A stretch of 64,000 nt of DNA, taken from Anaspis maculata (taxonomy: Eukaryota > Arthropoda > Insecta > Coleoptera > Scraptiidae). The position numbers and the translations under genes are program-made. The notes below the pieces were generated by a model. It was not told where the DNA came from. It worked only from the letters and a program-made list of their open reading frames with translations, and searched no databases. Where the stretch lies: NCBI GenBank assembly GCA_949128115.1, contig OX421966.1, forward strand, positions 52,945,416 through 53,009,415. The letters are read 5' to 3'. Numbering within the stretch: position 1 is the stretch's first letter; every line of letters begins with the position of its first letter. Shown piece by piece: positions 1-11,611 of the stretch.

Positions 1-2050
1 ATTTTTGTAATTTGTTCTCCATTGACTGAGCTAATAATGTTGGCTGTTGAAGGGGGATTGTGGGGTATCATTTCTGACATAATCGAGGTCTGCGAGTCCA
101 TTTCTTTTTGTAAAAATGCTATTGGCTTGAAATTGTTGGTAATATGAAGAGTTCAATATTAGGTAATATTATTAATTGTTATACATTTACGATTTGCAGT
201 GAATTGGGTTCCAGTTCAAGTAGTGAACCGCTAGTACTAAATCTACCTGTTTTCGTCGTGCTGGTAAAAGATGTGATGATTGTCTTGATGGCTTCCAGCT
301 AGACACAGTTCCCGTTAGGATGAAGAATGGGGAGGGTCCAAAAATAAGAATTAGAATGGCAGGACTTTATAATACGGTATAAGAATTAGAGTCCCATTGA
401 GTCCAGCAAGAAGAGCTTTCAAATGACCCTTGGTGATGATCAAGGCAAAGATAATAGTCACTGCAGGAAGGTAAGTACCTAGGTAGCTCCTTTAGTGCTT
501 AGAATGTAAGAAATCGTAAGGGTGTACGGCATTCTCCACTGCTGTGTGGAAGGCAACGAACACCATCACATTATATTTGTATCCCTAGAACCATGTAGGT
601 ACGTATAGTTAGCAAAATTTGTATTGATGACAATCCCTAGTTCCTGGATGAAAGGATCCATGAAACTGTCTCTGGTTTCTGGATCTTCAAGTACGTCGAA
701 ATGGTTTCAATGATGACCGAACGCACCTTACTTTTGATTTGATTTTCAATGCTTTTCACGTTCGTATGCACCCTTGGTATACACACACAGAACAAAATGG
801 GCATCTACTTCTTACTTTTGTACTTTTAGTGATCCATTCGAAAACAAAGCGCCCAGAGCTTTCGCCATAATACATCTTTTACGGTTATTGCAGCCAATTC
901 CACCTCATGCACAGACGGTAAACAACTACCTAGAAACTCCCAGACGTGCGCGACGACTACGACGACGACGGTAACATCTCTATAACGCGAAATTCGAAAG
1001 CCGTGATATACGAGGGCTTTGCCCTTTGCGAATTCGAGCTTTGGCCGTGTGCCATTTATAACCTTCATTTCTCCAACATCCGAGCCGAAAAAGACAAATC
1101 GATGATGGGCCAAGTACGCGGAAAGAACGTTTTAATTCTATTTGTGTCCCTTCTTCCGGGCATGGACACACTCTTCATCACTAGCGCGTGGTGAAAATGA
1201 ATTATTTCAACACCAGACACCCCCTATTTCCCTATCTCCAAGAGTTGATTTGTGTGTACACGTCCACAACCTTTGCCAACCCGAGTCTCGACTCGACCCT
1301 CTCTCGTTCTTTTCTAACGACGACAGAAATGGATGAAACCCCGAAGACTGAATAACGCTTTCCAGAAATTCTAATGCTGACACTATTCTGGGAACGGGCG
1401 GTGGTGAGTCAGCCACCCTCTCTGGTATAAGTACCGAAGTAATTCTCGCAAATCTGAATTGGATGAATTTATTATCTGGGATCTGGGACAGGGCGGGTCA
1501 CTTTATTCGCGTGCTGTAAGCGGTAAGTATTATTTGCACTTCTAGGGTTTGGCAATGACTCAATTATGTAGGGTGATTCTGGTTTCATTCCATTATGAAA
1601 TTGTGAGTTCCAGGGTGGAAGTCTAGAAGTTAACTTTATAGCGAACCGGGGCGGGGTGTGTGATACTAGTTTCCAATCTCCAATTTCTTAGGTGAAATTA
1701 TTATAGTAGTGTAAGCAGGTAAGTGCTTTGTTCCTTACTCACTTGCTTACTTATAAGTAAATTGAAATTCTCAATGAGTAATGAGTGAGTTAGGAATTTT
1801 TTTTCGAAACATCAAAGATGTGTCTTATGGTCTTCTACATTCTACATCAGAGTTATGCTCGGAGTTATGAGACAGCAGTCGTACTGACGTAAAGCTTGTT
1901 TTCAAGTGATGGGTGGGCACTACTTTTACCATTGTCTTTTACGCAAGATATACGCGAAAAATGGTTCAAGCTGTCTAAAATAGGCCCTCTGACCCCTTGC
2001 AATGAACGAATATTCGTCAGACTTCTCAAATGATAGAGCAGTCTCCTGAA
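1..2050. other. No gene recognised; non-coding
   Basis: I see no conserved coding segment here. Short open frames at about 774-1416 overlap on both strands and owe part of their length to a CGA/CGG trinucleotide run near 950-970, so I do not call them. A weak small inverted repeat (about 1731-1796, arms near 15 bp) is the only other structure. Confidence 0.5.
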
Positions 2051-2626
2051 TAACGTATGGTCCGAAAGTTTTGGGAATTTTTTCAAAAGCTAATAGCTTT
2101 TTTGGATAGTTTTAATCTTGTAACTTAATATTGCAAAAACTACCATCATCTTTAACAATTTCAAATTCATATTTAACATATTGAAGATGGGCCATTATCT
2201 TTGATGGCTCTCAGTTTTCTTCTGCCATGTTCGATCATTCTCTGGACAACAACAGGATTAATTTCTCAGAGCTCCTGCCTCCCAATGTACCGCAAGCTCG
2301 ACCAATATGAGATTTTTGGTGAGTATTGAGCAGGATAGTATACGACAAGGGATGGAAAGCTGCAAATAAAGACCAATTACGGCGTCACATTTTTAAATAA
2401 CATTAGAGAATTTCGAATTTGAGAAATTTATACAAAAAATTATGGAACATGACAGAAGAAAATTGAGATCCATCGAAGATACTGATTCATTTTCAATATG
2501 TTGAATATGAATTTGTTATTGTTATATATGATGTTAATTTTTGCAATATCAAGTTCAAAAATAAAGACTATTTAGAAAAAGTTATTAGCTTTGAACAATT
2601 TCCCAAAACTTTCGGACCATACGTTA
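2051..2626. mobile_element. Foldback/MITE-like inverted-repeat element
   Basis: The left end begins TAACGTATGGTCCGAAAG and the right end is its reverse complement, finishing CTTTCGGACCATACGTTA. Similarity continues inward for roughly 130 bp on each side (for example a block around 2160-2185 pairs with one around 2490-2515), leaving a central part of about 300 bp. No transposase is present. I could not identify a convincing target-site duplication, so the superfamily is open. The short frame at 1865-2086 that overlaps the left arm is not a gene. Confidence 0.7.
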
Positions 2627-4408
2627 TGCATGCAAAAGTTTCCCTTAGTGATAAAATGCATAAGTAAAGTAGTTCCGGTGAAATTTGGTACTGGTTCACC
2701 GAACTAGAACTAGGAAGTGGGTCCTACTGTCACTGATTTAGGTACGATATAACCACCAAAATCTGGATACGGGGCATTGGGAAATCGATAATGCCTACCG
2801 GAAAGCTCTGTTGTTGCATTTCCGTTTGTTTTCCGCCCGCTGGATCATAACAAACGCATTTTTCTCTCGTGTTTTTACTTCTGCGTTGTGTCGTGTGATC
2901 TAAAGGGAAATTCCAAATTCGACTCATGCTCTGGTGTGTGCGAGATGCCGTTGTATACGAGATAACCAGGGGAAAATAAATATGTGTTGCTCGTGTTTCT
3001 TTTATCTGGCAATTTATCTACTATTTTTAGGGCCGGCGTGTGTTTTCGTTAAAAATAAAAATGGACACAATGGCGCTGGGGTGTAAAGTCTCATCATCAG
3101 TCTCTGCACGGTGTGTGGAACAAGGAATGAAGGAAAAAACATTTTTTTTCGCAATAACGCGTTTCAAAGAACATAAATTTCGAAAATATATATAGGGTAA
3201 AACGTATTTATAGTTAGTAGACATATTATGATATTTCGAAGGCGAGAGGCATAGTTTCCAACCACTGACCCCCATCAGCTAGACAAATTTACAACTTCTG
3301 TTTATTATTAGAAATGACTGGTGTGCGAATATGCTAAGTAATAAAAATAATTCAAATCCTAGAAAATCGGGCCGGGCGGTCCAACTCAAAACCATAGTGA
3401 AGCAGACGAAAATTCAGCAATTGTGCCGCTTTATCTTGTTATCTTGTTGTCTCCCATTTGTCATGTTTATTGTGTTAATTGTTCGTTTATGATTGAAACT
3501 GTCGTCGTATATCATATTTAATTTCTTCAGAATAAGCAATGAAGCGGAGTGCAGTAATTCTTATCTTAAGTTGGAATTAATCAAGTTTGAATAAGCCTGA
3601 TGCTGATGGAATGAGCCAGGGTACATAGAAAAAACAACACCAACAAGCGATTAACACCCTTATCCCTCGAAACCGCCCGCTTAAGCCGTAAAACTCCTTG
3701 TTTTTTTTTTCACCCTCCAGCAGCAGTAGCTAGCAGCGCTCTCAATTTCTTCTGGCGTTTCTATTTATAATGGTGGAGAGAATGTTAAAACTCACATTCT
3801 TCCGACCATTTGCGGTCGCTCAAAAATGGCTCTATAGGTCGTCTGTTATTCCAACTGTCACAGCGTTAATAGATTCAGCTTGGTTTATATGGATGGCAGT
3901 TAGTAGTTAGTATCGGAAGGAGGGTGGGTGTGTTCCTTTTCGGCAATAAAACGGAATGGCAAGGGGTGTGCTCCGCCACATCCATATCTTCCCCTCAGAG
4001 GACGACGTGACCCATATATCGAATAATTGTTATTGGCATCCGATACGGGTGTGTGTACGTCAACATAATTATTAAAACCTCCGTGGCCATCTGGGACAAG
4101 TTAACGGAGTCCTGCAGAATTTTTAATCGAACATGGCAGCACAGCGGGTGTTCATCAACTTCCAGCTTTCGAGGTAGTAGCCCGGTTTTACTAGGAATAC
4201 TGGTAACTTCACGTGAATTTGGTCGTTAAATTTTTTTTTGAAGAGCACCATGCTCTGAGACTGGAAAGTTTAGTCAGCGAAGAACAAAATTTTCTACCTT
4301 CAGGCGACCATGATGAGCGACCAATTTCAGAGTGTACTAGACAGCAATGGTTGGATGGTTGGAAGTTTATAAACACCCGTTAGAGTAAGTATTGACTTCA
4401 TAGCTTGA
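2627..4408. other. No gene recognised; non-coding
   Basis: There is no coding region, RNA gene or clear repeat. Frames on the minus strand at 2730-2927 and 3027-3275 have no recognisable domains and biased composition. Confidence 0.45.
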
Positions 4409-4411
4409 TAA

Positions 4412-4577
4412 AGGTGCGTTCAGTCAGCTTATTTAGTCGCAAGTTTTAATTTTAGCCGTAAGAGCTGCATAGCTTATTGGCTGTTTTGAGGAGACTGGTT
4501 CATAAGAGCCAATGGGCGTCGCTGCGCTTGCGACTAAAATTAAAACTTACGGCTAAATAAGCTGACTGAACGCACCT
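4412..4577. mobile_element. 166-bp MITE with TAA target-site duplication (PIF/Harbinger-like)
   Basis: The ends are AGGTGCGTTCAGTCAGCTTA and its exact reverse complement, and the pairing extends to about 52 bp. Within the arms the short blocks GCGACTA and ACGGCTA are exchanged between the two sides. The element is flanked by TAA at 4409-4411 and TAA at 4578-4580. A 3-bp TWA duplication is the usual signature of PIF/Harbinger elements, which is the basis for the superfamily guess. It has no coding capacity. Confidence 0.75.
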
Positions 4578-4950
4578 TAACAGATTAACAGAGTTGGTAT
4601 GAATTTAAGCGCGATTTATAGATTGACGCCCGCCCGTCTCACCGTTAGCCGCTACCCGTTAACCGTAATCCATAGCCCGTAAATATTTTGGCCAATTTAT
4701 AGAACGTCGTTACGTTACCCATAAGCATGCGCAAATTAGTTCAAGTATTTGACGATTGACTCGATAAATAATGGCATGTCCAGGGAGTCCATCGTAGATC
4801 GGTGTCGGAACTGGATTTTTTGGTTATACAGGGTCCTGCAACAGTACGTCGAGCTTTCCCAGCGCCGTTCTCTTACAAGATAGAGGAAAAGGTGTAACAC
4901 ATAAAATTATTGATTCAAAAAGTTTTATCTTGCGAAATTATTTCTAACTA

Positions 4951-6485
4951 TACAGGCTGTTCCATTTTTGCGCTATAACAAAAATAGTATTTTATGTTAC
5001 TAGCGCCGAAAACCGGGCATAGCATAACGAACGTGAATGCAGCTCGAGGCCCTAGGCCGAGAGCTGCATGTAAGAGAGTTATGCTATGCCGTTTTCAGCG
5101 CGAGTATCATACATCGTTTTTCGTGCTGCTTTTAATAAAATTACAAATAAATAAGATCATATCGCAATAATCATTGTAACAAATTTCAAGTTGGTACTTC
5201 TGCCATTTATCACCAAGGCACGAGGCATATACCTACTAGATGCAGTTTTTTGTGTGTCAAATGTCGATTTGGAAAATTGCGTCCCATGTTTGAATTTTCT
5301 TGCTTGAAACCGCCCTCCCCCTCCCCAATTAGAAGGGCCATCCCCCAATAATCCCAAAATCACTGAGCTCTAGTGTCTTGTGTGACGACGAAACACAGAA
5401 AATGGCATGAATCATTCACTTTTAAACCTTGGCGCCACAAAACGTCAGAAATCATTCTGCAATTGTGCCAACAGCTATTAGAAAAATGACCCTAGAATAT
5501 CAATTTTGGAAATGATTATTTATGATTTTAACTGATTGAAACCAAAAATTTCAAGAAATAACATTGGAAACGTGGTCTCTCTTGAATTCTGCATGATTTT
5601 GCAAGGTTAGTTTATTTTTTACGTGTACTTTTTACTTTGCCGCTCTAGATCTTTTTCTGAATATTACAGTGCAGGACAGCGAGCGTATATTGTCATTTGC
5701 GGTTATGGCAGCACGAAAAAGATATTTTTTGAAACAAAATGCCCAACTTTTGGTTTCATTCTCTTGTTCAGCTTTTCAAGCTCCATTATAAGTGTATTTT
5801 TGTTTTTTCAATTTTTAGCAGTGCTACCAACAAAAAAATATATTATTTTTTTATAATTTCAAGGTTCATTTTGAAAAATCGTGGGGCCTCGTTTTTGGAA
5901 TTAAGATATAAAACTTGACACAACAATAGTCGAATAGAAGATGAATAACTTGACAAAAAAATGACAAAAAACTTGAGATTCAGTGATACAGGGTGTACCC
6001 AATTTTTTTTCGAACCTCGCCAATTTCAAAGTGCCATAAGTAGGGTACCTGTAGTAAAAATGAGAGAGGAGAAAAAAGCTATCGAATGGTGAGATTGAAA
6101 TATTGAATAGGGGGCATTCTATAAAAAAAAATGACTTATGACACTTTGAAATAGGCGAAGTTCGAAAAAAAATTCTGCACACCCTGTATTACTGAATTTC
6201 AAGTTTTTTTATCATGAAATTATCCATCATCTATTCGACTATTGTTGTGCCAGATTTCATTCCTCAATTCCAAAAAGCGAGGCCTCTACGATTTTTCAAA
6301 ATGAACCATGAAATTATAAAAAAAATCAATTTTTCTTAGTTGGTAGCACTGCCAAAAATTGCAAAAACAAAAATACACTTATAATAAAGCTCGAAAAGCT
6401 GAACAAGAAAATAAAACCAAAAGTGGGGCATTTTATTTGAAAAAATATTTTTTTTTGTTATAGCGCAAAAATGGAACACCTTGTA
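4951..6485. mobile_element. Nested mariner-type foldback element
   Basis: The ends read TACAGGCTGTTCCATTTTTG on the left and CAAAAATGGAACACCTTGTA on the right, flanked by TA on both sides (4949-4950, 6486-6487). TACAGGSTGTTCC-type ends are typical of mariner-derived repeats. A long internal inverted repeat pairs roughly 5695-5995 with 6175-6470. The left arm is split by about 700 bp of other sequence (4990-5690). Inverted similarity also continues about 50 bp outside the ends (4899-4948 with 6488-6540), so the element either sits inside a larger palindrome or transduced flanking DNA. No coding capacity. Confidence 0.65.
5003..5103. repeat. ~100-bp imperfect hairpin
   Basis: Arms 5003-5029 and 5078-5103 are inverted copies around AAAACCGGGCATAGCATAAC with one or two indels. 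Between them a second inner palindrome pairs GCAGCTCGAGGC with GCCGAGAGCTGC around the core CCTAGG. It lies in the sequence interrupting the left arm of the 4951-6485 element and may itself be a tiny MITE. Confidence 0.65.
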
Positions 6486-6811
6486 TAGTTGAAAATAATT
6501 TGACGAGATAGAACTTTCTGAATCAATAATTTTGTGTTAATAAAACATAAATAATCAATGATCAGCAGAATTGCTGTTTGGGTGGTGCTGACTGGTGCTT
6601 TCTTATTGGCTGCCCATTAGCCGCTAGACGTAAGAGATGAAAGATGGTCATCTTTTCACGGGCGGGCGTCTTACGGGTAGCGCGTTGCGGGGCGAGCGCC
6701 GAACTATGAACAGCCCCATACGTCACCAGCAGTTTATCTTGAACGTCTTGTGTCTTACGTCTAGCGTTTAACGGTGAGACGGGCGGGCGTCAATCTATAA
6801 ATCGCGCTTTA

Positions 6812-8484
6812 GTATTACTGGTATTACATTCATAAGCTGCCGGTAGTTTTGGTCACCTTAGATTTGAGAAGTAGGGCAAAGTTGGGGTCGAGTACACTTA
6901 ACGGCTAGGTACATTTTAAACACTTTTCACAACTACGAAACAAACTCTGTTGCCTTCTGCTCACGACGATAAGTCCCCACCGAGGAGGAAATTACGATCA
7001 CACTTATAGTTTCTTTGCAGTTGAATCGTTTACGTCATACTACTCTTCTTTGCGGTGCCCATCTCAGGCCTACGCGCAACATTGTTTTGTTGGTGAGTCA
7101 TGGGTCACAATGGCGTACCTGCTCTAATTTTCCACCGAAGTGATGTAGGCAACCAACGATACAACAACATCCAGAAACTTGTACTGTTATTTTAACGCGT
7201 CGTTCCTTCTTTTTTTTGCGAAAATTTCTGGATAATCCGCAAGTTTTTATTTTAGATGATCATTCCGCACGTCATTCCGAGTGATTTCCCTATTTGTTTG
7301 TTTGGATTTGCGTGTAGCCGTTATCTCTACTGGACCCCAAAGTTGCATAAAATAGGCTACTTTGTGATATATCAGGGTGAGTAGGAAGTTGTAACTTGTT
7401 ATTGAAAAACGACGTGACATTCTGAACATGACGCAACACAACCTGAGGGTTGCCAGCAGTAAACGATTAACTTTTAAAAATGACAATTGACACTACTGAC
7501 GACAGCGACTACGATGCTCTATCAAAGCAAAGTGAATGAAAATCGCGGAATATTATTAAAATATGCCTAAGTACTAGAAGACGGATGATGAAATGGACGT
7601 TTAGAAGGATGCGAGGACGACACGAAGAAACCGGGAAAAACGAGAAATACCATGCACTTCCACTTTTCTTGCGCAAACCCAGTGGCGTATCTACCTAATG
7701 GCCCACGACCAACGACTACTCCTACTGCCTACAATAGCGCGCTCTCTAGTCATTGTACACATAAAATCAATCTCGGCATCATATACACAGAACGATATAT
7801 CACCGTGATTTATGAAGTCGAACTGTAAATTCATAGCGAGTACAATGTATCACACAAAAGCAAACATTATAAATGTGCACTTTCATTTTATACTCTCGTA
7901 CCTACTTACAGGAATAATTCATTTATAAGATTACGCATGGCTAACAATAGCCGAAATCCTTGGAAACTTTATAATATTTCTTGTGTACAAGAGCAAAGTA
8001 TAATTAGCGTTTAGCGTTTAATAAGAGACAATAATCACGATAAAAACAAAAAAGGTGATTTCTCACCTAAAGAGTTCAAATTCGGTATGCGGCCTTTAGA
8101 TGAAGATGTATGGTCGTTGCTATCTAGTTTTCAGATTTTCCAGAAACAAAATCAAAAATTTTGAAATTTTTCTAAAATTTGATAGCATTGCCCATACATT
8201 TCTCCTCAAAGAAGTTTCTACTTGAAAAAAATAATAAACCAACAAATAATGACTTTCTACCAGACAAAGATTGTTTTTCCAAAAGGCTTGCTTCCAAGTC
8301 CGCAGCCACAGTTTCAAATCTCAGGTGCAGGCTGATTTTGAAGCTGACGACCTGGCGGAAATTTGAAGAATTACTGTCAAGTGTTCTGAATGCAGTTTTT
8401 AAACGACTTTCAAATGACGTATCGCAAGATTCGCAAGTCAACTTCCGTGAGATATAGCTTCTGTAATTTTTTAATGGTAACATT
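6812..8484. other. No gene recognised; non-coding
   Basis: I see no domain, RNA gene or strong repeat. Two AT-rich frames overlap on opposite strands at 8172-8483, which is typical of non-coding DNA. Confidence 0.45.
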
Positions 8485-8610
8485 TCTGTTTGACAGATGA
8501 CAGCCGAAAACTACTGGTCGCATTCCAAGGTGAAACTCTGACTACGTACCAAATTTCAACTCAATCGGATCAGACTGTCAAAATAGTCTCAATCGTCTTG
8601 TGGGACGTCA
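8485..8610 (+). repeat. Dispersed repeat, uninterrupted copy
   Basis: This stretch (starting near CAGATGACAGCCGAAAACTA and passing CAATCGTCTTGTGGGACG) matches, in opposite orientation, the sequence at about 13180-13450. The other copy is split by a MITE, so this one shows the unoccupied site. The family is not identified. Confidence 0.6.
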
Positions 8611-9322
8611 AATAACTTTTTTCTGCACGATACAATACTTTCTCTCCTATTAGTGGGGGACGGGTCGGGAAGTGAAAATATTGAATTTTCGATAGATTAT
8701 ACTCAACAGCCTGTTCTTTATCAACGCGTAGTATCCTTCTAAGTCATCTATTCAATAAGATATTAAAACACTAGCATCCAATGCCCGCAATAGGCGATTG
8801 ACCGGACACCGTTGTCATGGCAAGCGATGGATACAAACTCGAAATGACAGTTGACGTCAACCACACTTTTACTTTTGAATTGATTCTCCTTGCAGGGTGT
8901 TTCGCGGAGAAAAGGGTAATTTCTGTCTGGAACGGCTTGCTATACATTTTGTTATTAGACAGCCCGCAACCCACTCAGCATAGCATGTCATGTTTCATAA
9001 ATGAGATGATCTCAATCATGTCACAAAATAACATCACAATGAACGTTACTTCCACATCTCTGTGATGTTCATCCGCGATGTTATACGATGTAATGTCTGA
9101 GAGATGTTTCGAAATGAACTTAAATTGAACATCACACATGAGACATCTACCGGACATCACATTGTTACTGCTTTCAACTTGCCGAAGTGTAACATCTCAC
9201 TGACGTCAATGAGATGTAGTCACTGAGAGATTTTTCAAATTTCGCGGGCTGTCATCGTTAAGCTCTGTGTGTCGGAAAATACTTAATAAATAGTTTTGTC
9301 CTCTATTCCATGTGTGTGATGC

Positions 9323-9720
9323 CAGAACAGCCTTATGTCTTCATGTTTAGTGTGAGGCCCTGCGGGCCCTCTTATGTCTTCAAGTGTCGTTTGGAACAAC
9401 TTTTGTGTCTTGTTGTGCTTGTGGCATTCCGAACTAGTGTGCCCCGTTAGTGTCTCCTTGTGTTCTTCGAAAGCCTACTGGGCCTTCTTGCATTTTGTCG
9501 TGACTTTCGCACCTTTAGTGAACCCTTGTGTCTGCTTTTGCGTTATTCGGGACTTCAAAATGGGCCCCTTTTTGTTTTATTGTGCTTTCGAAAACTTTGA
9601 TGACTCCCGTTCATGTCTTATTGTAATCGGGGCCCCAACGGAGTCCCTTGTGCCTTGCTGTTACGTTTCGAGCCCCAGCGAGGCTTTTTGGGCTCGGTGT
9701 ATCGTTGTCGTAGAGTCCTA
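9323..9720 (+). repeat. Decayed ~40-bp tandem repeat, about 10 units
   Basis: Successive units of roughly 36-44 bp share the skeleton CCTTGTGTCTT..TGTGCTTTCG followed by a GGGCCCC-AGCGGGGC-like block. Examples of unit starts are CCTTATGTCTTC, CCTTGTGTCTGC and CCCTTGTGCCTTGC. No two units are identical. The open frames in it (9374-9721 on +, 9611-9952 on -) result from repeat composition and are not called as genes. Confidence 0.6.
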
Positions 9721-9780
9721 ATGAAATATTCCGAGAAACATCCCTGAACATCAAGTGCGCTGTTTGAATATACTGTAGTA

Positions 9781-9990
9781 GACAAGTTGGTAGCTTAGAC
9801 GAATCGGCAGCAGTGCCTCTAACCATCACCTGTGGGGATCCAGGTTCGAATCCTGCGGAGGACGCCATAGAAGAAGAACTTTTCTTAGGGAAAAAACGTG
9901 CTGTATAGATTGTAAAAATTAGTAAAAATAGGTGCGGAACCTCCTGTGACATAAAACTATGTTGAAAAGTGGTGAAAAATAATTTTTATT
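9781..9990 (+). mobile_element. tRNA-derived SINE-like sequence
   Basis: A pol III A-box match (TAGCTTAGACG, 9791-9801) is followed about 50 bp later by a perfect B-box (GGTTCGAATCC, 9843-9853). The sequence after the B-box (GCGGAGGACGCC, then AGAAGAACTTTTCT) resembles the same position in the SINE at 43712-43973. It does not fold as a normal tRNA, and an AT-rich tail follows near 9985. The 3' end is approximate. Confidence 0.55.
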
Positions 9991-10339
9991 TAAAAATACA
10001 CATCCAAAATGCGACGTATCATGTACGTCAAAAAGTGATATCTACGAGATGTGGAATAGCGATGTAGATAGTATGTCACATTTGAACATCTTTGAGATAT
10101 CTCATCCATGTTCTAATTACCCGGACATAAGAAGTAACAGAGATGTCCACTTAACATAGCAGAGACTTTTTTGTTAACATCGCAGTTGTGACTTGAACAT
10201 CTAAGTGATGTCACAGAGATGTTTCCTTGCTGAGTGGGAACACTGTTCATTGCTGACGATTTTTGAGGCAAGTAATGTCAACGTCAACTGTCATTTCGGG
10301 TTTATATCCATAGGTTGCCATGGCAACGGCGCCCTGACC

Positions 10340-11610
10340 TACACCGACCTACGTCATCACCAACTGAGCGTTAATAAGGAAGCCGCAAGACAAATTTGAG
10401 GTTCAACCAGGTACCGATTTTCAGTCTGAAAGAAGCAGGTTCTAACCTCAAAGTGATATTTTGGTTGCCAAAGACTTGAGTTCGGACTTGAGAATTAAGA
10501 CAGAGAATACAGATAGCCGGAAGACCCTAACGTATTAATTGTTGTAGAACAGGAGCATCATGAATTTTTTCATGAAACAATTTTCCAACTGATTCAACAT
10601 TACGAGCACATACGAGAGGTTCGTTCGCCTGTCGTCGATTAAACTGAGAAAAATGCGAAAATGGAACAGCCAGTCTAGACGGGGAAAGTTACGGCGCCCC
10701 ACCTGCTGCTTTTGATGAGCGCGAAATTGAGGCACAATGCCCAATCAACCCTTACACATCGACCAACAGCTCTAATGGCTTCTTCATCATCATCACGATT
10801 TCAATCGAAAAAGAACCCTCATCATTCTATTATTATCCACACATCAAACATCAACCCAGACTTCTGTTTTGCATTGTTGAGGAGTAGTAGTAGTAGTTGT
10901 ATTTTCCACTCTTTAAGTGGCCGACGTCAAAAATAACACAAGTTCAATCATCGATATGGCTTGAGTGGTTTTATAAGAAGAGGAGGGCCTGGCACTGCTG
11001 CTGGCACACGTCTCCTTCTTTGATTATTCCGGTGATGGTAAAAAATGATCCCAGAAAGCGACCCACGCTGGGTTTATGTACATTGTACAGAGTGTTTCAA
11101 GTTTGTATATATGAAGCTATTATAGTGGCAACAAAAACGCGAATTATTGTGCAATTTGAAGAGTGCGTCGATTGAATTGATTGATGGTTATTCTTAATAC
11201 TGAATCATCGAAAGCTTTTTTACTGCAGTGTCCTGTGTTTTTTTTTTTAATTTTTCCAATTTTGTTGGGAGTACTCCTACTAGTCCTACTGCAATTAACT
11301 TCAAAGTGCCATCTGCATTTTGATAAATTTGTTGGCGTTTTGCCAGTACGTGCAATGACACTGAGTCACTGACATTCAATAATTTATTCAGTCATTAGGT
11401 ATATTCATTTCAGCCAACCTTTGAAAAATAAAATAATAATTTCATAGCACTCTAGAGGAGAAAAATCTTTGATCATGCGGAAACTTGATGAGACTACGAT
11501 ATTACGAAAGGCAGGCATTTTTTATTTGAAATAAAGCAGGCTAGGCTGAGGTGATCGACTGTTTTAAGTCTTGTCAACACTTCAGTAGCTCCAGCTATTA
11601 ATTTCCAGTA
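10340..11610. other. No gene recognised; non-coding
   Basis: There are short unrelated frames on both strands (10535-11379) without domains. No RNA gene or clear repeat was found. Confidence 0.45.
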
Positions 11611-11611
11611 T

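Larger units (their letters stand above)
4608..6808. mobile_element. 2.2-kb non-autonomous element with 40-bp TIRs and TTA duplication
   Basis: Terminal inverted repeats of about 40 bp begin AGCGCGATTTATAGATTGAC on the left; the right end is the reverse complement, finishing at 6808. TTA flanks both ends (4605-4607 and 6809-6811), again the pattern expected of PIF/Harbinger. Just inside the ends lie GC-rich subterminal blocks containing GACGGGCGGGCG and variants of TTACGGGTAGCG. There is no transposase; the centre is filled by a second inverted-repeat element (4951-6485). Open frames such as 5623-5856 and 5901-6182 lie inside that insert and are AT-rich non-coding sequence. Confidence 0.75.
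8970..10238. mobile_element. Non-autonomous element with CCCACTCAGCA ends and ACATC/GATGT subterminal motifs
   Basis: The left end is CCCACTCAGCA and the right end TGCTGAGTGGG. On both sides the next 200 bp or so is packed with short motifs of the form ACATCTCTGTGATGT or halves of it (ACATC, GATGT), in both orientations. The middle carries a decayed 40-bp tandem repeat (9323-9720) and a tRNA-like SINE (from about 9781). The architecture (CCCAYNYAGCA ends plus arrays of one short palindrome) parallels the THAP-bearing element at 31587-32980, so I infer the same superfamily. No transposase or target duplication is visible. Confidence 0.6.
8798..10339. mobile_element. Inverted-repeat element enclosing a THAP/P-type-like insertion
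   Basis: About 65 bp at 8798-8863 is repeated in inverted form at 10277-10339, with the shared core GAAATGACAGTTGACGT and an outer CCGTTGYCATGGCAA. The inner 1.27 kb is a separate element (8970-10238). The outer element alone would be roughly 270 bp, MITE-sized. No target-site duplication was recognised. Confidence 0.6.

Noticed and set aside
9781..9870. Functional tRNA gene
   Set aside because: A and B boxes are present but no full cloverleaf or plausible anticodon stem was found; better read as the head of a SINE.
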